From: Mauremys mutica | Lineage: Eukaryota; Chordata; Testudines; Geoemydidae | Assembly: GCF_020497125.1 (NCBI RefSeq) | Contig: NC_059075.1 | Location: 64,313,321 to 64,377,320, forward strand | Reading direction: 5' to 3' | DNA: 64,000 nt | Position numbers and translations under genes: made by a program | In this document: positions 10,608 through 21,999 of the stretch, piece after piece | Numbering within the stretch: position 1 is the stretch's first letter | Layout of the letters: every line of letters begins with the position of its first letter | Notes under the pieces: model-generated | Seen by the model: the letters and a program-made list of their open reading frames with translations, nothing else | Told to the model about the DNA's origin: nothing | The model's database searches: none

Positions 10608-12306
10608 TAGACCGAAGCCTTTTTGGAATTAATTGATAAACTCAACATTAACAAGTCACCGGGACCAGATGGCATTCACCCAAGAGTTCTGAAAGATGTG
10701 AAGTTGTGGAACTATTAACTAAGGTTTGTAACCTGTCCTTTAAATCGGCTTTGGTACCCAATGGCTGGAAGTTAGCTAATGTAACGCCAATATTTAAAAA
10801 GGGCTCTAGAGGTGATCCCAGCAATTACAGACCGGTAAGTGTAACGTCGGTACCGGGCAAATTAGTAGAAACAATAGTTAAAAATAAAATTGTCAGACAC
10901 ATAGAAAAACACAAACTGTTGAGCAATAGTCAACATGGTTTCTGTAAAGGGAAATCGTGTCTTACTAATCTATTAGAGTTCTTTGAAGGGGTCAACAAAC
11001 GTGGACAAGGGGGATCCAGTGGACATAGTGTACTTAGATTTCCAGAAAGCCTTTGACAAGGTCCCTCACCAAAGGCTCTTATGTAAATTAAGCTGTCATG
11101 GAATAAAAGGGAAGGTCCTTTCATGGATTGAGAACTGGTTAAAAGACAGGGAACAAAGGGTAGGAATAAATGGTAAATTCTCAGAATGGAGAAGGGGAAC
11201 TAGTGGTGTTCCCCAAGGGTCAGTCCTAGGACCAATCCTATTCAATTTATTCATAAATGATCTGGAGAAAGGGGTAAACAGTGAGGTGGCAAAGTTTGCA
11301 GATGATACTAAACTGCTCAAGATAGTTAAGACCAAAGCAGATTGTGAAGAACTTCAAAAAGATCTCACAAAACTAAGTGATTGGGCAACAAAATGGCAAA
11401 TGAAATTTAATGTGGATAAATGTAAAGTAATGCACATTGGAAAAAATAACCCCAACTATACATACAATATGATGGGGGCTAATTTAGCTACAACGAGTAA
11501 GGAAAAAGATCTTGGAGTCATCGAGGATAGTTCTCTGAAGATGTCCACGCAGTGTGCAGAGGCGGTCAAAAAAGCAAACAGGATGTTAGGAATCATTAAA
11601 AAGGGGATAGAGAATAAGACTGAGAATATATTATTGCCCTTATATAAATCCATGGTACTCCCACATCTTGAATACTATGTACAGATGTGGTCTCCTCACC
11701 TCAAAAAAGATATTCTAGCACTAGAAAAGGTTCAGAAAAGGGCAACTAAAATGATTAGGGGTTTGGAGAGGGTCCCATACGAGGAAAGATTAAAGAGGCT
11801 AGGACTCTTCAGCTTGGAAAAGAGGAGACTAAGGGGGGATATGATAGAGGTATATAAAATCATGATTGATGTTGAGAAAGTAGATAAGGAAAAGTTATTT
11901 ACTTATTCCCATAATACAAGAACTAGGGGTCACCAAATGAAATTAATAGGCAGCAGGTTTAAAACAAATAAAAGGAAGTTCTTCTTCACGCAGCTCACAG
12001 TCAACTTGTGGAACTCCTTACCTGAGGAGGTTGTGAAGGCTAGGACTATAACAATGTTTAAAAGGGAACTGGATAAATTCATGGAGGCTAAGTCCATAAA
12101 TGGCTATTAGCCAGGATGGGTAAAGAATGGTGTCCCTAGCCTCTGTTCGGCAGAGGATGGAGATGGATGGCAGGAGAGAGATCACTTGATCATTGCCTGT
12201 TAGGTTCACTCCCTCTGGGGCACCTGGCATTGGCCACTGTCGGTAGACAGATACTGGGCTAGATGGACCTTTGGTCTGACCCGGTATGGCCATTCTTATG
12301 TTCTTT
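10608..12306 (+). mobile_element. CR1 LINE, 5'-truncated, relatively young copy
   Basis: This is a 1.7-kb 3' portion of a CR1 element. It begins inside the reverse transcriptase and ends with the family 3' terminus GGCCATTCTTATGTTCTT. After the ORF2 stop (12108-12110) it continues into a typical CR1 3' UTR whose text matches the minus-strand fragment at 5848-6000. Most of the remaining RT frame is open over 375 codons, so this copy is younger than the other CR1 fragments in the window. A full-length element would be several kb, so the 5' half is missing, as is usual for this family. Confidence 0.95.
10620..12110 (+). pseudogene. CR1 ORF2 reverse transcriptase remnant
   Basis: The translation covers the fingers and palm of a LINE reverse transcriptase: SPGPDGIHPRVL (about 10658-10693), SNYRPVSV (about 10820), VDIVYLDFQKAFDKVPH (motif A, from about 11019), GVPQGSVLGP (about 11206-11235) and the catalytic FADDTKLL (from about 11296). 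The C-terminal connection (EYYVQMWSP, RGDMIEVYKI) runs to the stop at 12108-12110. Two frame changes break it. One lies near 10697, just after LKDV. The other lies near 11000, between the FFEGVNK and VDKGDPVD segments and consistent with a single-base loss. The endonuclease and ORF1 are absent. It is an RT relic and not a host gene. Confidence 0.92.
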
Positions 12307-12309
12307 TAA

Positions 12310-13615
12310 ATATTTGTTGGAAAGGTTTTGCTGCCTGCGGTAAGGTGAGAAGAGGCATTTGGGAGGATGGCATAATTTAGTGCAGGATTTAACTACTTTT
12401 GCTTTCTGGTCAAGGGTATGATTTTCAGTGCCTGATTGCCCTGGCAAGTCTTGTTGCTCCACCCCTTGGGTGGATAAAATAGACTCAGTTCTCTTCCAGA
12501 TCACTTTACACAGCTTACAATGATAATTTATTTTTTCCTCTCCTCTTCCTGATTGAAAGAATGCTGTGTTGCTGTCCTTCCTGCTTTCAGGAGTCTGAGG
12601 GTAGTGAGTGGGAGGAAAGGCTGGGTGAGTTCAGTCTGCAGGAATTCTGTTGGTGTTGACCGACTACTTGGAAGAAAACACTTGAAAATGTGAAGAGTTT
12701 TTTGGAGTAGAATTTTAGTGATTGTGAGACCACGATTTCATGGCTATGTGTAATGTATGCAGAGGCTGTGCCATAAGCTCTGCCGAGTTCATTCTTCCCA
12801 TGCCTGCCTTCATCACTTCTTATCCAAGTATTTCACAATAGATGGTGATTTGATGATGATAAACCTCCAGCAGGCTGAGATGAGAACATTTTTCCTGCTT
12901 ATGACCTATCCTAAGTCTCAAATGATGAAAAGCTATTGAATTAACACCAGTGTGCCACATTTTGCATCTACACTCGCCCTCGTGTTGATGGATGAGGGAA
13001 TTGTTCCCATTTCAAAATGGGAAGATTTAATTTTTTTTCTTTCACCCTGTGTGTTTATGGAGTTGACCTTGTTCCCGTCACCTTTGCAGCTGGTAGTTTG
13101 ACAGGTATTGTTTGTGTGTCCCACCCCCTCAAAGTTAATTTATTCACACGTAGGAGCTCTTAGAATATCATATCTTCCCTTGCTTTGCTTCCTAGTCCTT
13201 GGTATCCTACATCATAAACACAAACTTTGCACCTGAGGACTGGAAGGATCTCCATTCAGAAATAACTACATTTCATTTGCTGGCTAGAGGGAACCGCAAA
13301 TACAAAAATTCCTTCTTCTCTTTCTCTCTTACTGCTCTCCCCCAGATGCTTGTGGTTCTGGACCATGAAAGGAGAGATCTGAACCAAATAACTTCCTTTT
13401 TGTCTTCCACATAGTGGCATGAAGCGCAATCACTAGGCAATGGATATGAACTGTATTGTGACTTTTTGTTGTTAGCTCCTGGATCAATCCATTTTCTCTG
13501 TATGTCAGAGGAATTAGTCTATTATTCCCCTTCAACACCAACATAAAAGTAGCCTATCTGCTTTGTGTAAACAGCCCCACCCCCACCACTTAAAGCTCAT
13601 TGCTCAGCTATACAG
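12310..13615. other. Non-coding, no recognisable gene
   Basis: No exon, RNA gene or confident repeat was seen. Short frames exist on both strands but overlap each other and show no domain. Confidence 0.4.
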
Positions 13616-13619
13616 TATT

Positions 13620-14236
13620 ATACAGCTGGGGTGTATTAACTGGAGTGTCGTACATATGACCCAGGAGGTAATTGTTCCGCTTTACTAGGCACTGGTGAGG
13701 GCTCAACTGGAGTAGTGTCCAATTCTGGGTGCCTCACTTTAGGGAAGATGGGGACAAATTGGAGAGAGTCCAGAGAAGAGCAACAAAAATGATAAAAGGT
13801 TTGGGAAAACCCTACCTATGAGGAAAGGTTTAAAAAATACCTGGGCATGTTGTTTAGTCTTGAGAAAAGAAAACTTGGGTGCTGGAGTGGGGGCGGAAGG
13901 ATCTGATAACTCTCTTCAAATATATTAAGAGCTGTTATAAAGAGGACGGTGATCAGTTTTTCTCCATGTCCACAGAAGGTAGGACAAGAAGTAGTGGACT
14001 TAATCTGCAGCAAGGGAGATTTAAGTTAGATATTGGGAGAAACTTTGCAACTAAAAGCTCTGGAATAGGCTTTCAAGGGAGGTCATGGAATCCCTATCAT
14101 TGGAGGATTTTAAGAACAGGTTAGATGAATGCTGTCAGGGACGGTCTGGATTTACATGGTCCTGCCTCACTGCAGGGAGCTGGACTAGATAACTTCTCAA
14201 GGTCCCTTCCAGCCCTATGTTTCTGTGATTCTATAA
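13620..14236 (+). mobile_element. Older CR1-family LINE 3' end
   Basis: The stretch reads 'gaagagcaacaaaaatgata', 'ctctggaataggctttcaag', then 'ctggactagataacttctca' and AGGTCCCTTCCAGCCCTATG, and ends TCTGTGATTCTATA, a CR1-type 3' end. It belongs to a different, more diverged subfamily from the copy at 10608-12306. Its coding remnant is full of stops. The AGGTCCCTTCC block is shared with the tail of the Cry SINE at 6007-6199. Confidence 0.8.
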
Positions 14237-14324
14237 AAGGGACTTAAATAAAAAGCATATAGTTTTATTGCCTTTTAGGTAAGTATTGAAATAACTCTAT
14301 GTATGTACATTTAGGGAGTGTTTT

Positions 14325-14460
14325 ATAGTACATAGAGCAGGGGATTAATAGTCATGACTTTGTACTGTTCATGATTCTGCCACTGATCTTTTAACCCTTC
14401 CGTCTTTAGTTTCTCATCCAGTAGAATGTGGGTCATGATACTTTACCCACACGTCATAAA
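14325..14460 (+). repeat. MIR-like fragment (weak)
   Basis: 'tctgccactgatcttttaac' followed by 'tttagtttctcatccagtag' resembles a diverged MIR core. It is judged by eye only. Confidence 0.35.
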
Positions 14461-14669
14461 TCCCTTGAGATCCCCTAATAAAAAGCACTTTGAAGTGCTA
14501 ATTATTAAGGCTGGAGGAAGGTTGTATCTGAGGCAACCACTCTGTCTTAGAAGGGAAGCAGAGAACTGTGTAGCCTGGTACATCTGATTTTGATTCCAGG
14601 AACAATTTTTAGATTCATTCACTAGAGACAAAGAAATTGAACTTCTTAAAGAGGAGAGCAGTAAGCTTA

Positions 14670-14990
14670 GCAGCTGCCAGCAAGAGGATTTAATAAGAAA
14701 CCAATCTCATCAAACTAATCTGATAGCGTTTATTTAAGGGTCTGACAAAGAAAATTGATGTGGATAAGGCAATGGAGGCATTTTAGCTAGATCCCAGCAA
14801 GGCTTTTGATGAAGTATTGCATGAAATAATTTGTAAAATGGAGGAGCTTGGACTCTGTGTTAGTTATGAAATAGAGGATGACCTACTACTATTTATTGTA
14901 ATTTCTGCATCCTATATTTCATCCATTTTTCTGAAGAGAAGCCACACAGCATCTCTCATAGCTCAGTATTGGGGCCTTCTATCTAATACA
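14670..14990 (+). mobile_element. LINE (CR1-like) reverse transcriptase fragment
   Basis: Translation shows a broken motif A (DPSKAFDEVLHE, about 14790-14826). Downstream, in a shifted frame, lies SVLGPS (about 14966-14983), the segment just before the catalytic box of CR1/L2 reverse transcriptases. Stops interrupt it. This is an old fragment, possibly from the same LINE lineage as 13620-14236. Confidence 0.65.
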
Positions 14991-15155
14991 GTGGTTTTCA
15001 CACTGGGTACACATACATCTAGAGGTACATGAGCTCTCATCAGGGAGTACGTGAGAAAAATCCTGTAATGGCGGACAATGGATCATGTTATACCTTACAG
15101 CCCTTTTTTCATAAGTATATTATGACCCTATCTTAGATGGGTGTATGCAGTAGAC

Positions 15156-15480
15156 CAGTGGTTCACAAACGAGGGCCGCCGCTTATTCAGGGAAAGTCTC
15201 TAGTGGGCCGGGCCGGGCCGGTTTGTTTACCTGCTGCGTCTGCAGGTTCAGCCGATGGCCATGGTTCGCCGCTCCAGGCCAATGGGGGCGGTGGGAAGCG
15301 GCGGCCAGTACGTCCCTCGGTCCGTGTCACTTCCCGCAGCTCCCATTGGCCTGGAGCGGAGAATTGCAGCCACTGGGAGCTGCGATTGGCCGAACCTGCG
15401 GACATGGCAGGTAAACAAACCGGCCCGGCCTGCCAGGGGCTTTCCCTGAACAAGCGGAGGCCCTAGTTTGAAAACCACTG
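15156..15480. mobile_element. Palindromic hAT MITE, copy 1, perfect TSD
   Basis: The ends are CAGTGGTTCACAAAC and GTTTGAAAACCACTG (Charlie-like hAT termini). They are flanked by a perfect 8-bp duplication, CAGTAGAC (15148-15155 and 15481-15488). The interior is GC-rich and nearly palindromic: 'caggttcagccgatggcc' and 'ccaggccaatggg' recur inverted. This explains why long frames appear on both strands. Its length of 325 bp matches copy 2 (323 bp). It has no coding potential. Confidence 0.95.
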
Positions 15481-15489
15481 CAGTAGACT

Positions 15490-16732
15490 ACATTATTTAG
15501 AAAGTGGTATGTAGCCTAAAAAGTTTGAAAACCACTGATCTAATAGTTGTATGCAAAAAATCTTAAAGCGGATCAGTAATGCATAGAATTTAAATTTCCT
15601 TATGATGCCAAATACGGGTGGAACAGCAGGTGAAAGTGAGGAGACCATAAAACTGCAGGGAGGCTCTCAACAGAAGAGCTGGAGAATAGAGTTTCATGGC
15701 ATTACAAAATGTGAGGTCAGGAACTTGTCATATTAAATGGTAGAGAGAGAGATTGTTAAATGGAAAACAGTATTTAAAGAAATTAAGAGGAACTGGGTGA
15801 AATAGTAAATTTCCAGGCAAAACCTTCCAAAATAGAATTCATGTTGGAAATAAAGGTCTATTCGTGTGAAATATTATTATTAGACTGGTGTATATTTAAA
15901 GAAGAAAATTATGAAATCTTTTTAATTAGGATAAAAATATGGACATGGACATTAAATAATAAGGTTGTAGTTAAAAAAATCTAAATGTTAAAGTCTAGAA
16001 ATATTCTGTCATTCGATGTCAATCTTAGTTTTTCCCTCTTATGCTTGTCTGTTGTCCCGCTACTGGTAGAAGAACACAATTATTTACCAAGTGACAGAAG
16101 CTAAATTATTCCCTCTTCGCTAATTGGTTCTGCATTTTGTTGTTTGATCACATAACCTTCCTCTGTCCTTTCTGCCCATATCAGATACAGGGGGTTCTTG
16201 AGCTCTTCTTGAGAGGGTGCATCAGATATTCTTTGTCCTTGTATTTTGGGTATGGGAGGGAGGAATGCAGCTCACAGTGAGTTGTTGGACAGTCCTTGAC
16301 TAAAATTCTTCCCTGTCCCCAATACTATACTGTATCCTGGTTGTTTACTGCCCTCCACTCCAAAAGTTGGAGTGTTTCATTGGTGCTATGTGTTTATATA
16401 GTGCACAGTGCCTTGGTGGGGGATTCTGTAGCAAGAAAAATTAGAAGTTTAAAATACTAATAAAAGTATAATGAGAAGTACAAGACTAACTAACATGTTA
16501 TAGAAAAGAAGTACTCTGAAGAAAAGCTTTGTGAAGAGTATTTTTTCACCTGGAGGGGCTGCTAGTATATGGAATAGTTGACCCAGATGTGTCAGGAGCT
16601 GACAGTCTTTGACTTAATTTCACTAACTTTAAGTCCGGCCTTTTCTTCACCCTTTGTACAAACAGTAACACATAGCACTCTCAGACACTAAGAGGTAAGG
16701 GAACGTGGCATGGGGGCTGGTTCCTGCGTATG
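15490..16732. other. Non-coding, AT-rich, nothing recognised
   Basis: No exon or structured RNA was seen. A second AACCACTG-like remnant (about 15527-15537, AAGTTTGAAAACCACTGATC) shortly after copy 1 suggests a further fragment of a related hAT end. Confidence 0.4.
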
Positions 16733-16740
16733 CTGTATGC

Positions 16741-17063
16741 CATTGGTTCTCAAACTAGGACTGCCTCTTGTTCAGGGAAAGCCCCTGGTGGGCCGGGCCG
16801 GTTTGTTTACCTGCCATGTCCGCAGGTTCGGCCGATCGCAGCTCCCAGTGGCCGCTCCAGGCCAATGGGAGCTGCAGGAAGCGGTATGGGCCGAGGGATG
16901 TACTGGCCGCCACTTCCCGCCGCCCCCTTTGGCTTGGAGCGGCGAACCACGGCCACTGGGAGCTGTGATCAGCCGAACCTGCGGACATGGCAGGTAAACA
17001 ATCCGGCCCGGCCCACCAGGGGCTTTCCCTGAACAAGCGGCAGCCCTAGTTTGAGAACCACTG
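16741..17063. mobile_element. Palindromic hAT MITE, copy 2, perfect TSD
   Basis: This is the same family as copy 1. The ends are CATTGGTTCTCAAACTAGG (one base altered) and CCTAGTTTGAGAACCACTG. The 8-bp duplication CTGTATGC lies at 16733-16740 and 17064-17071. The GC-rich palindromic core again gives spurious frames of about 100 codons on both strands. Confidence 0.95.
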
Positions 17064-17771
17064 CTGTATGCCACAGCAGTTACCAGCTAGAGGCATTCTA
17101 TGCTGCTGCTCAGAGGAGTAGTACACTTAACAATATGTTGCAGAAACCTGTCCTAATGCAACTGCAGGATGACTCTTGTGGAGAAATGTAAAAAAAAAAA
17201 AAAATTTAACTGACATGAGGATGATATGAGGTCATCCCCAGACATCAGGGAGGGGAGCCTGCTTAGTCATTGGGGCAACAGAGCTCAGTAGTGCAAGCTG
17301 CCAGTTGGGAACAATGATGCTGCAGTCTGAACATAGATCTGCTTCATCTTAAGCTATAGATGATGATTATTATTTTAAAGATGGCCTGCAAAGAATCTTT
17401 TGTCCTGCTTTATTGTGTATAAAAAAGGCTTGTAAGGTTTATTTATGTATTGTTTATTTTTAACTTCAGAAGTATTAGGAATATAAAATCTAATTCTTTG
17501 TTGTTTTGTTTTTCCTGGAGGAATCTTGAATGTGATCTGTGAGCTCTCGTACCTTAATTGAAGGTGCAGGGTGTTTAATCTTTAGCAAATAGATTTTTCT
17601 CCCAAGTATGTCTGTCTTTATTTAAAACTTTGTTTTTTTAATAATTTAACAATTCCCTTCCTTTCTTAATAACTCAGTTTCAGTATTCTGATTTTGGTGA
17701 TGTTGTAACTTCACTAGTTTTCCAGTCACTATGATCTTCCAAAGTAGACAAGACCTAAATTTCTTCTATAC

Positions 17772-17956
17772 ACCTCTACCCCGATATAACACTGTCCTTG
17801 GGAGCCAAAAAATCTTATTGCATTATAGGTGAAACTGTGTTATATTGAACTTGCTTTGATCCACCAGTGTGTGCAGTCCCGCCCCCCGGAGCGCTGCTTT
17901 ACCGCGTTATATCCAAATTCGTGTTATATCGGGTTGCGTTATATGGGGGTAGGGGG
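17772..17956. mobile_element. pogo/Tigger-like MITE, copy 1
   Basis: ACCTCTACCCCGATATAAC on the left pairs with GTTATATGGGGGTAGGGG on the right. Inside, 'aggtgaaactgtgttatatt' and 'ctttaccgcgttatatccaa' repeat the GTTATA theme in both orientations. The termini resemble pogo-class (Tigger) elements, and the superfamily is inferred from this. It runs into a short TG tract (17956-17970). A second, inverted and truncated copy is at 21826-21993. Confidence 0.65.
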
Positions 17957-17959
17957 TGT

Positions 17960-20809
17960 GTGTGTGTGTGCGCGCTCTTCTGACAACTTTTCAATCCCTC
18001 TTTGAACAATACAAAAACACAAGTCCTTTTTTCCCCTTTACCGGTCACCTTTGACCTTCTTTCATAATTGTTGTATTACCATTTTGATGTTTGTTGCTTC
18101 TCTTTTCCAGCTAAGTACATCTCCAGACCACATACTATTACATTCTGCATGCACAAGGGCCTCATCTAATAATGGAAAAACAAAAGCCAATCCTGGACAA
18201 GTAGAGAGTTGGAGACTTAATATGTACGTTAACAGAGGTCTTTTTTGTTTATCTGAGACAGTTATTTTTGAAGGTCTCTTACCAGGCCTTACCCTGTGTC
18301 TCCACAATGGGCCACTATACTAAATGTGTTTGTATGGTAGATGCAGATTGGTGCCACACTTTGTAAGTACAGGGTCAACTTTCTTTTGGGAAGATACAAC
18401 TTAAACAATCTTTCCTTGTCTGTCAGCTTGTGGGTAGTGTTCCTTATGGCCGCCTCCAAGACACAAGAGATATGTAAACTCAGTATGTTTAAGGTTCAGA
18501 CTTGCAAATGGAAAGCTGACTTGGTGGTACTGTTTTGTGCTTCACTGAGAACCCCAATCTCCTACTGTCAGGTTTTTAGAGCACCTTAGACAAGGCATGC
18601 TAATTCCCAGGAGGAAAAGAGGAAACTGTAACCTGAGCAATGCAAGCCTTTATAAGGGCCCTGCAAGCCCTCAATTCCTACCACTTTCTCAAAATATAGT
18701 CTCTAATATAGACTCCAAAGAAAGAGGGATGGAGGGTCAGGATTGTGTATCTGCAGTGATCTAGTCAAAGAGCTCCAATGCCAAATAAATCTTTCTATTT
18801 TGAGTACTATCAGTATAGATTCCCACCCTTGGGAGCCTCCAGGTAAGTGGGACTTAAGGAATCTTTCTTAGTTGAACAATGACTGCAGCACAACTGTTCC
18901 AAACTGGGCATACTAACACAAGGCTGGGTCAAAAGAGCAAGGCGGAGGGAGAGACAGTCCGTGAGATAATCTGGGGTGTGTTATACATACAGGGCTTGGA
19001 AAAGGCCAAGTATCTTGAACTGAAAGCAAAATTTGACTGGCAGTTATGCGGAGTTTGGACCAGTGGAGTGAATGTGTTTCCTCTGGTTGACCCTCCTGAG
19101 GAGGATGTGATGTTCCATATGGCCTCTTGGGTTTGTGCTAGAAGTTCATTAGTAGATGCTTGGCTAGTTTAAGAAGGTATAGGGCATTTCTGATCATTGC
19201 AGCTTTCAGGGCCTTTAGGAGTGGTGAGGAGCTGAATGGAACCCAGAGTATGACCCGACCATATTTAAGTCAGATGCCTTCAATGTTTGGGTGAGAACAA
19301 ATTTTTATCTGTCTCCAAAAAAAGACTTCCCTTGCACATCAATATTCCCTCTGGATTGGGTTTTAGCCAGCTATGTTTGCTCCAGTTTCTCACTTCACTG
19401 TATTGCATGACTGGGGGAATCATTGGGAAGATGATGCAAAGCAGAGCAATGGTGTTTGGGTTTTTTTTCCTCTCTCTTTCCCTGCAACACTCCCTTCGCC
19501 TTCCAACATTGAGGTCCTCAAGCTTTGAAATCTGTTGCAATCAGCAACAAATCTTTTAAAACCTCATGCCCTGATCACGTTGTAAGAGAGAACCTGAGAT
19601 CTGAAGGATTTTCTTCATTTATTGCTTAAAAATAACTAATACACTTGATAGATGGTTTCTGAAAGAGAAATAGGAAGGGTTTGCTAGATGTTCTAACTAA
19701 AGTAAGTGCAAGTCAGAAGAGAAATTCTACAAGAGATTCTAAACCAGTGAACAAGTAGGGGAGGCAGGTATCTGGTTTGAGAACAGTCTGTTGAACATTA
19801 GCAAGAGGACAGGAAACTTCTAAGGTTTTAGATGAATTTGTACAGATAACAATAGGCTAGATTTGAATAGTCAGTACTATAGGAATTCAAAAAGGACAAA
19901 GGAAGGAAAACTGCAAAGGAATTGGATTTTTTTTTTCCAAACAAATATTTTGCAACTGCTCTGGAAGGTATAGTAGTATCATAAGGCGCTATTATTTGTA
20001 TAACCTTACACACTGTCATTAAACAATGCTGCTAAATTTGTAGCAATTCTGCAGAAAGCAAAGGGGAAAATAACATTAATACTCGTAAGCCTGTACATTT
20101 ATTACTTTTGTCCAAGAGTGTTCATGTTTGCAGCCTGGGTTCCATTTTAAAGCATCTCTTATCTTGTGGGATGTGGATTTTCAGGGTTTCATTGAACACG
20201 TTTGGTTAGTTACATTGTGTGTTGGTAGGATTTTAAAAAGAGAATTTTTCCATCTCCTGTGTCTCTCTCATTTCTTTTGGAGTTATTTTTGTGCTGTCCA
20301 AAGGGGATTGGAAAATGAGCTGAGAGAGTTTGTGCTCGGTGAAGGAAGGAACGCCCTGGCCTCTGTCATACTAGGTGGCAGAGTTCCATTGCTTATGGCC
20401 AGGGAGAAAGGAGTAGGAGGAGGGAAGAGAACAGCAATAAAACAGGCAGAGGAAGTGAGTCAGTTCTCACTGAAACAGCAAGCCGTGATTCCACTTGCAG
20501 GGAAACCAAGCTTGGTCTAGATTGAAGGTAGAAGTTGCATAAATCCCATGCCAGCCTCCCCCCTTCCCAGTTTTAAAATCTACTCTGCAGCCATGTGAGG
20601 TTTGAGGAGATTCAGGTTACAGGACCTTGTGCAGAGGGGAACATCCAGTTTAACTTCTGTTTTTAACATATAAAATATTTTATTGCACCTTGTTGTTGGG
20701 GTCTTTAATTAATAATAATGAAAATGTCTTGTCTGCTCTGTGTGGGTTTTAAAAATCCCATGGCAGACTCCATAAGAGATGGCCCTGTTTTCCTTGCTTA
20801 AGAATTCCC

Positions 20810-20811
<2 letters not shown>
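17960..20811. other. Non-coding, no recognisable gene
   Basis: No domain-bearing exon was found. The frames at 18051-18323, 18879-19172 and 20128-20520 on the plus strand show no family I recognise. They have mixed composition and no consistent splice framework. An unrecognised 5' non-coding exon of MIDEAS could lie anywhere here and would be invisible to me. Confidence 0.4.

Positions 20812-20893
<82 letters not shown>
20812..20893. repeat. (AC)41 microsatellite
   Basis: A perfect, uninterrupted AC dinucleotide tract of 82 bp. The poly-TH/poly-CV open frames across it are artefacts. Its purity suggests high length variability between individuals. Confidence 0.98.
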
Positions 20894-20896
<3 letters not shown>

Positions 20897-21825
20897 GTGC
20901 TGTGTGTCATTTGCTTCCTTGCCATCCCAAAGAAGGCTGCTTTTCTGTAATGGTTGAAGTGATCCTGGATGGAGTATAAGTTGTGTGTTCGTTTGTAAAG
21001 TGCTTTGTGATTCTCTGGGATGAAATACACCATTTAAATGTTAGTGAAGAAACAAACTCTTTAATGGTGTTTTCTCCCTTCTCCCAAGCCCTCTGTACTT
21101 TTTTCCATTCCCATTATTTTATGGGAATTGTGGCCTCCTAGTTTGCATCTATGCTTCCTGCTCTTCCTCACTGTTTCTACAACCAATTCAGCTCCACAGG
21201 TGGGAGCTTTGAACTTTGGTGACTCTTATTTTAGCAATGCCCAAAACCAACCAAACAAAAAAAATCCACCAAACTGAGCACAGTTCTCAACTTGCTGCAA
21301 TCATCATTCATTTCTCTTTGATAGTAAAAGGAAGGTTGTGGTCACTGTGCAAGTCAGATAGTAGAGTCAGTTTGTGGGCTGTCATTCAGACTTTTCACAA
21401 TGGGAAGGAGGTGGGGAAATGTAAAGAGCAACTGCAAATAAATGTTTCTACCCCCAAGAGACTCCATGTATTTGTCCTCAAAACTGTTAAACGCAGATCA
21501 ACCCCTGCAGCATAGACCAGGAATGAGGGGCTGAACTGGAATCTAGGAGTTGGGTTCTGTATGCTTACGTGTACTGCGCAAACCGTGAGTTGGCCATATG
21601 TTGTTCACTGGTGTTTGTGTAATGTAGACTGTATAAGCAGATGGAGTCCCTACCATCCTGCAAATAGACTGAGCATACACAAAGGATATGGCTCAAATTT
21701 ACCCTCTTCCTGGGGCCTCTTCCTTCTATTTAACATAAATAATGACCGAGTATTTATTTAAGCTATTATATTTTCCATTAAGCAACAGACATTGAAAATA
21801 CTGCTCTTTGGGAAAAAGTAAATAT

Positions 21826-21993
21826 ACCTCTACCCTGATATAACGTGACCCGATATAACAGGAATTCGGATATAACGTGGTAAAGCAGTGCTTGGAGGGG
21901 GGGGCTGTGCGCTCCGGCGGATCAAAGCAAGTTCGATATAATGCGGTTTCACCTATAACGCGGTAAGATTTTTTGGCTCCCGAGGACAGTTGT
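21826..21993. mobile_element. pogo/Tigger-like MITE, copy 2, inverted and right-truncated
   Basis: It opens ACCTCTACCCTGATATAAC and then runs as the reverse complement of copy 1, with 'ggatataacgtggtaaagca' and 'tataacgcggtaagattttt' to CTCCCGAGGACAGT. The second terminal repeat expected after this is missing. TA precedes the left end, compatible with TA-targeting elements. Confidence 0.65.
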
Positions 21994-21999
21994 AAAGAC

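Noticed and set aside
18879..19172. 97-codon plus-strand frame with moderate codon composition
   Set aside because: No domain, no matching splice sites and no support from neighbouring exons. Similar chance frames are frequent here.
20709..21033. Poly-(Cys-Val) and poly-(Thr-His) frames
   Set aside because: These are translation of the CA microsatellite.
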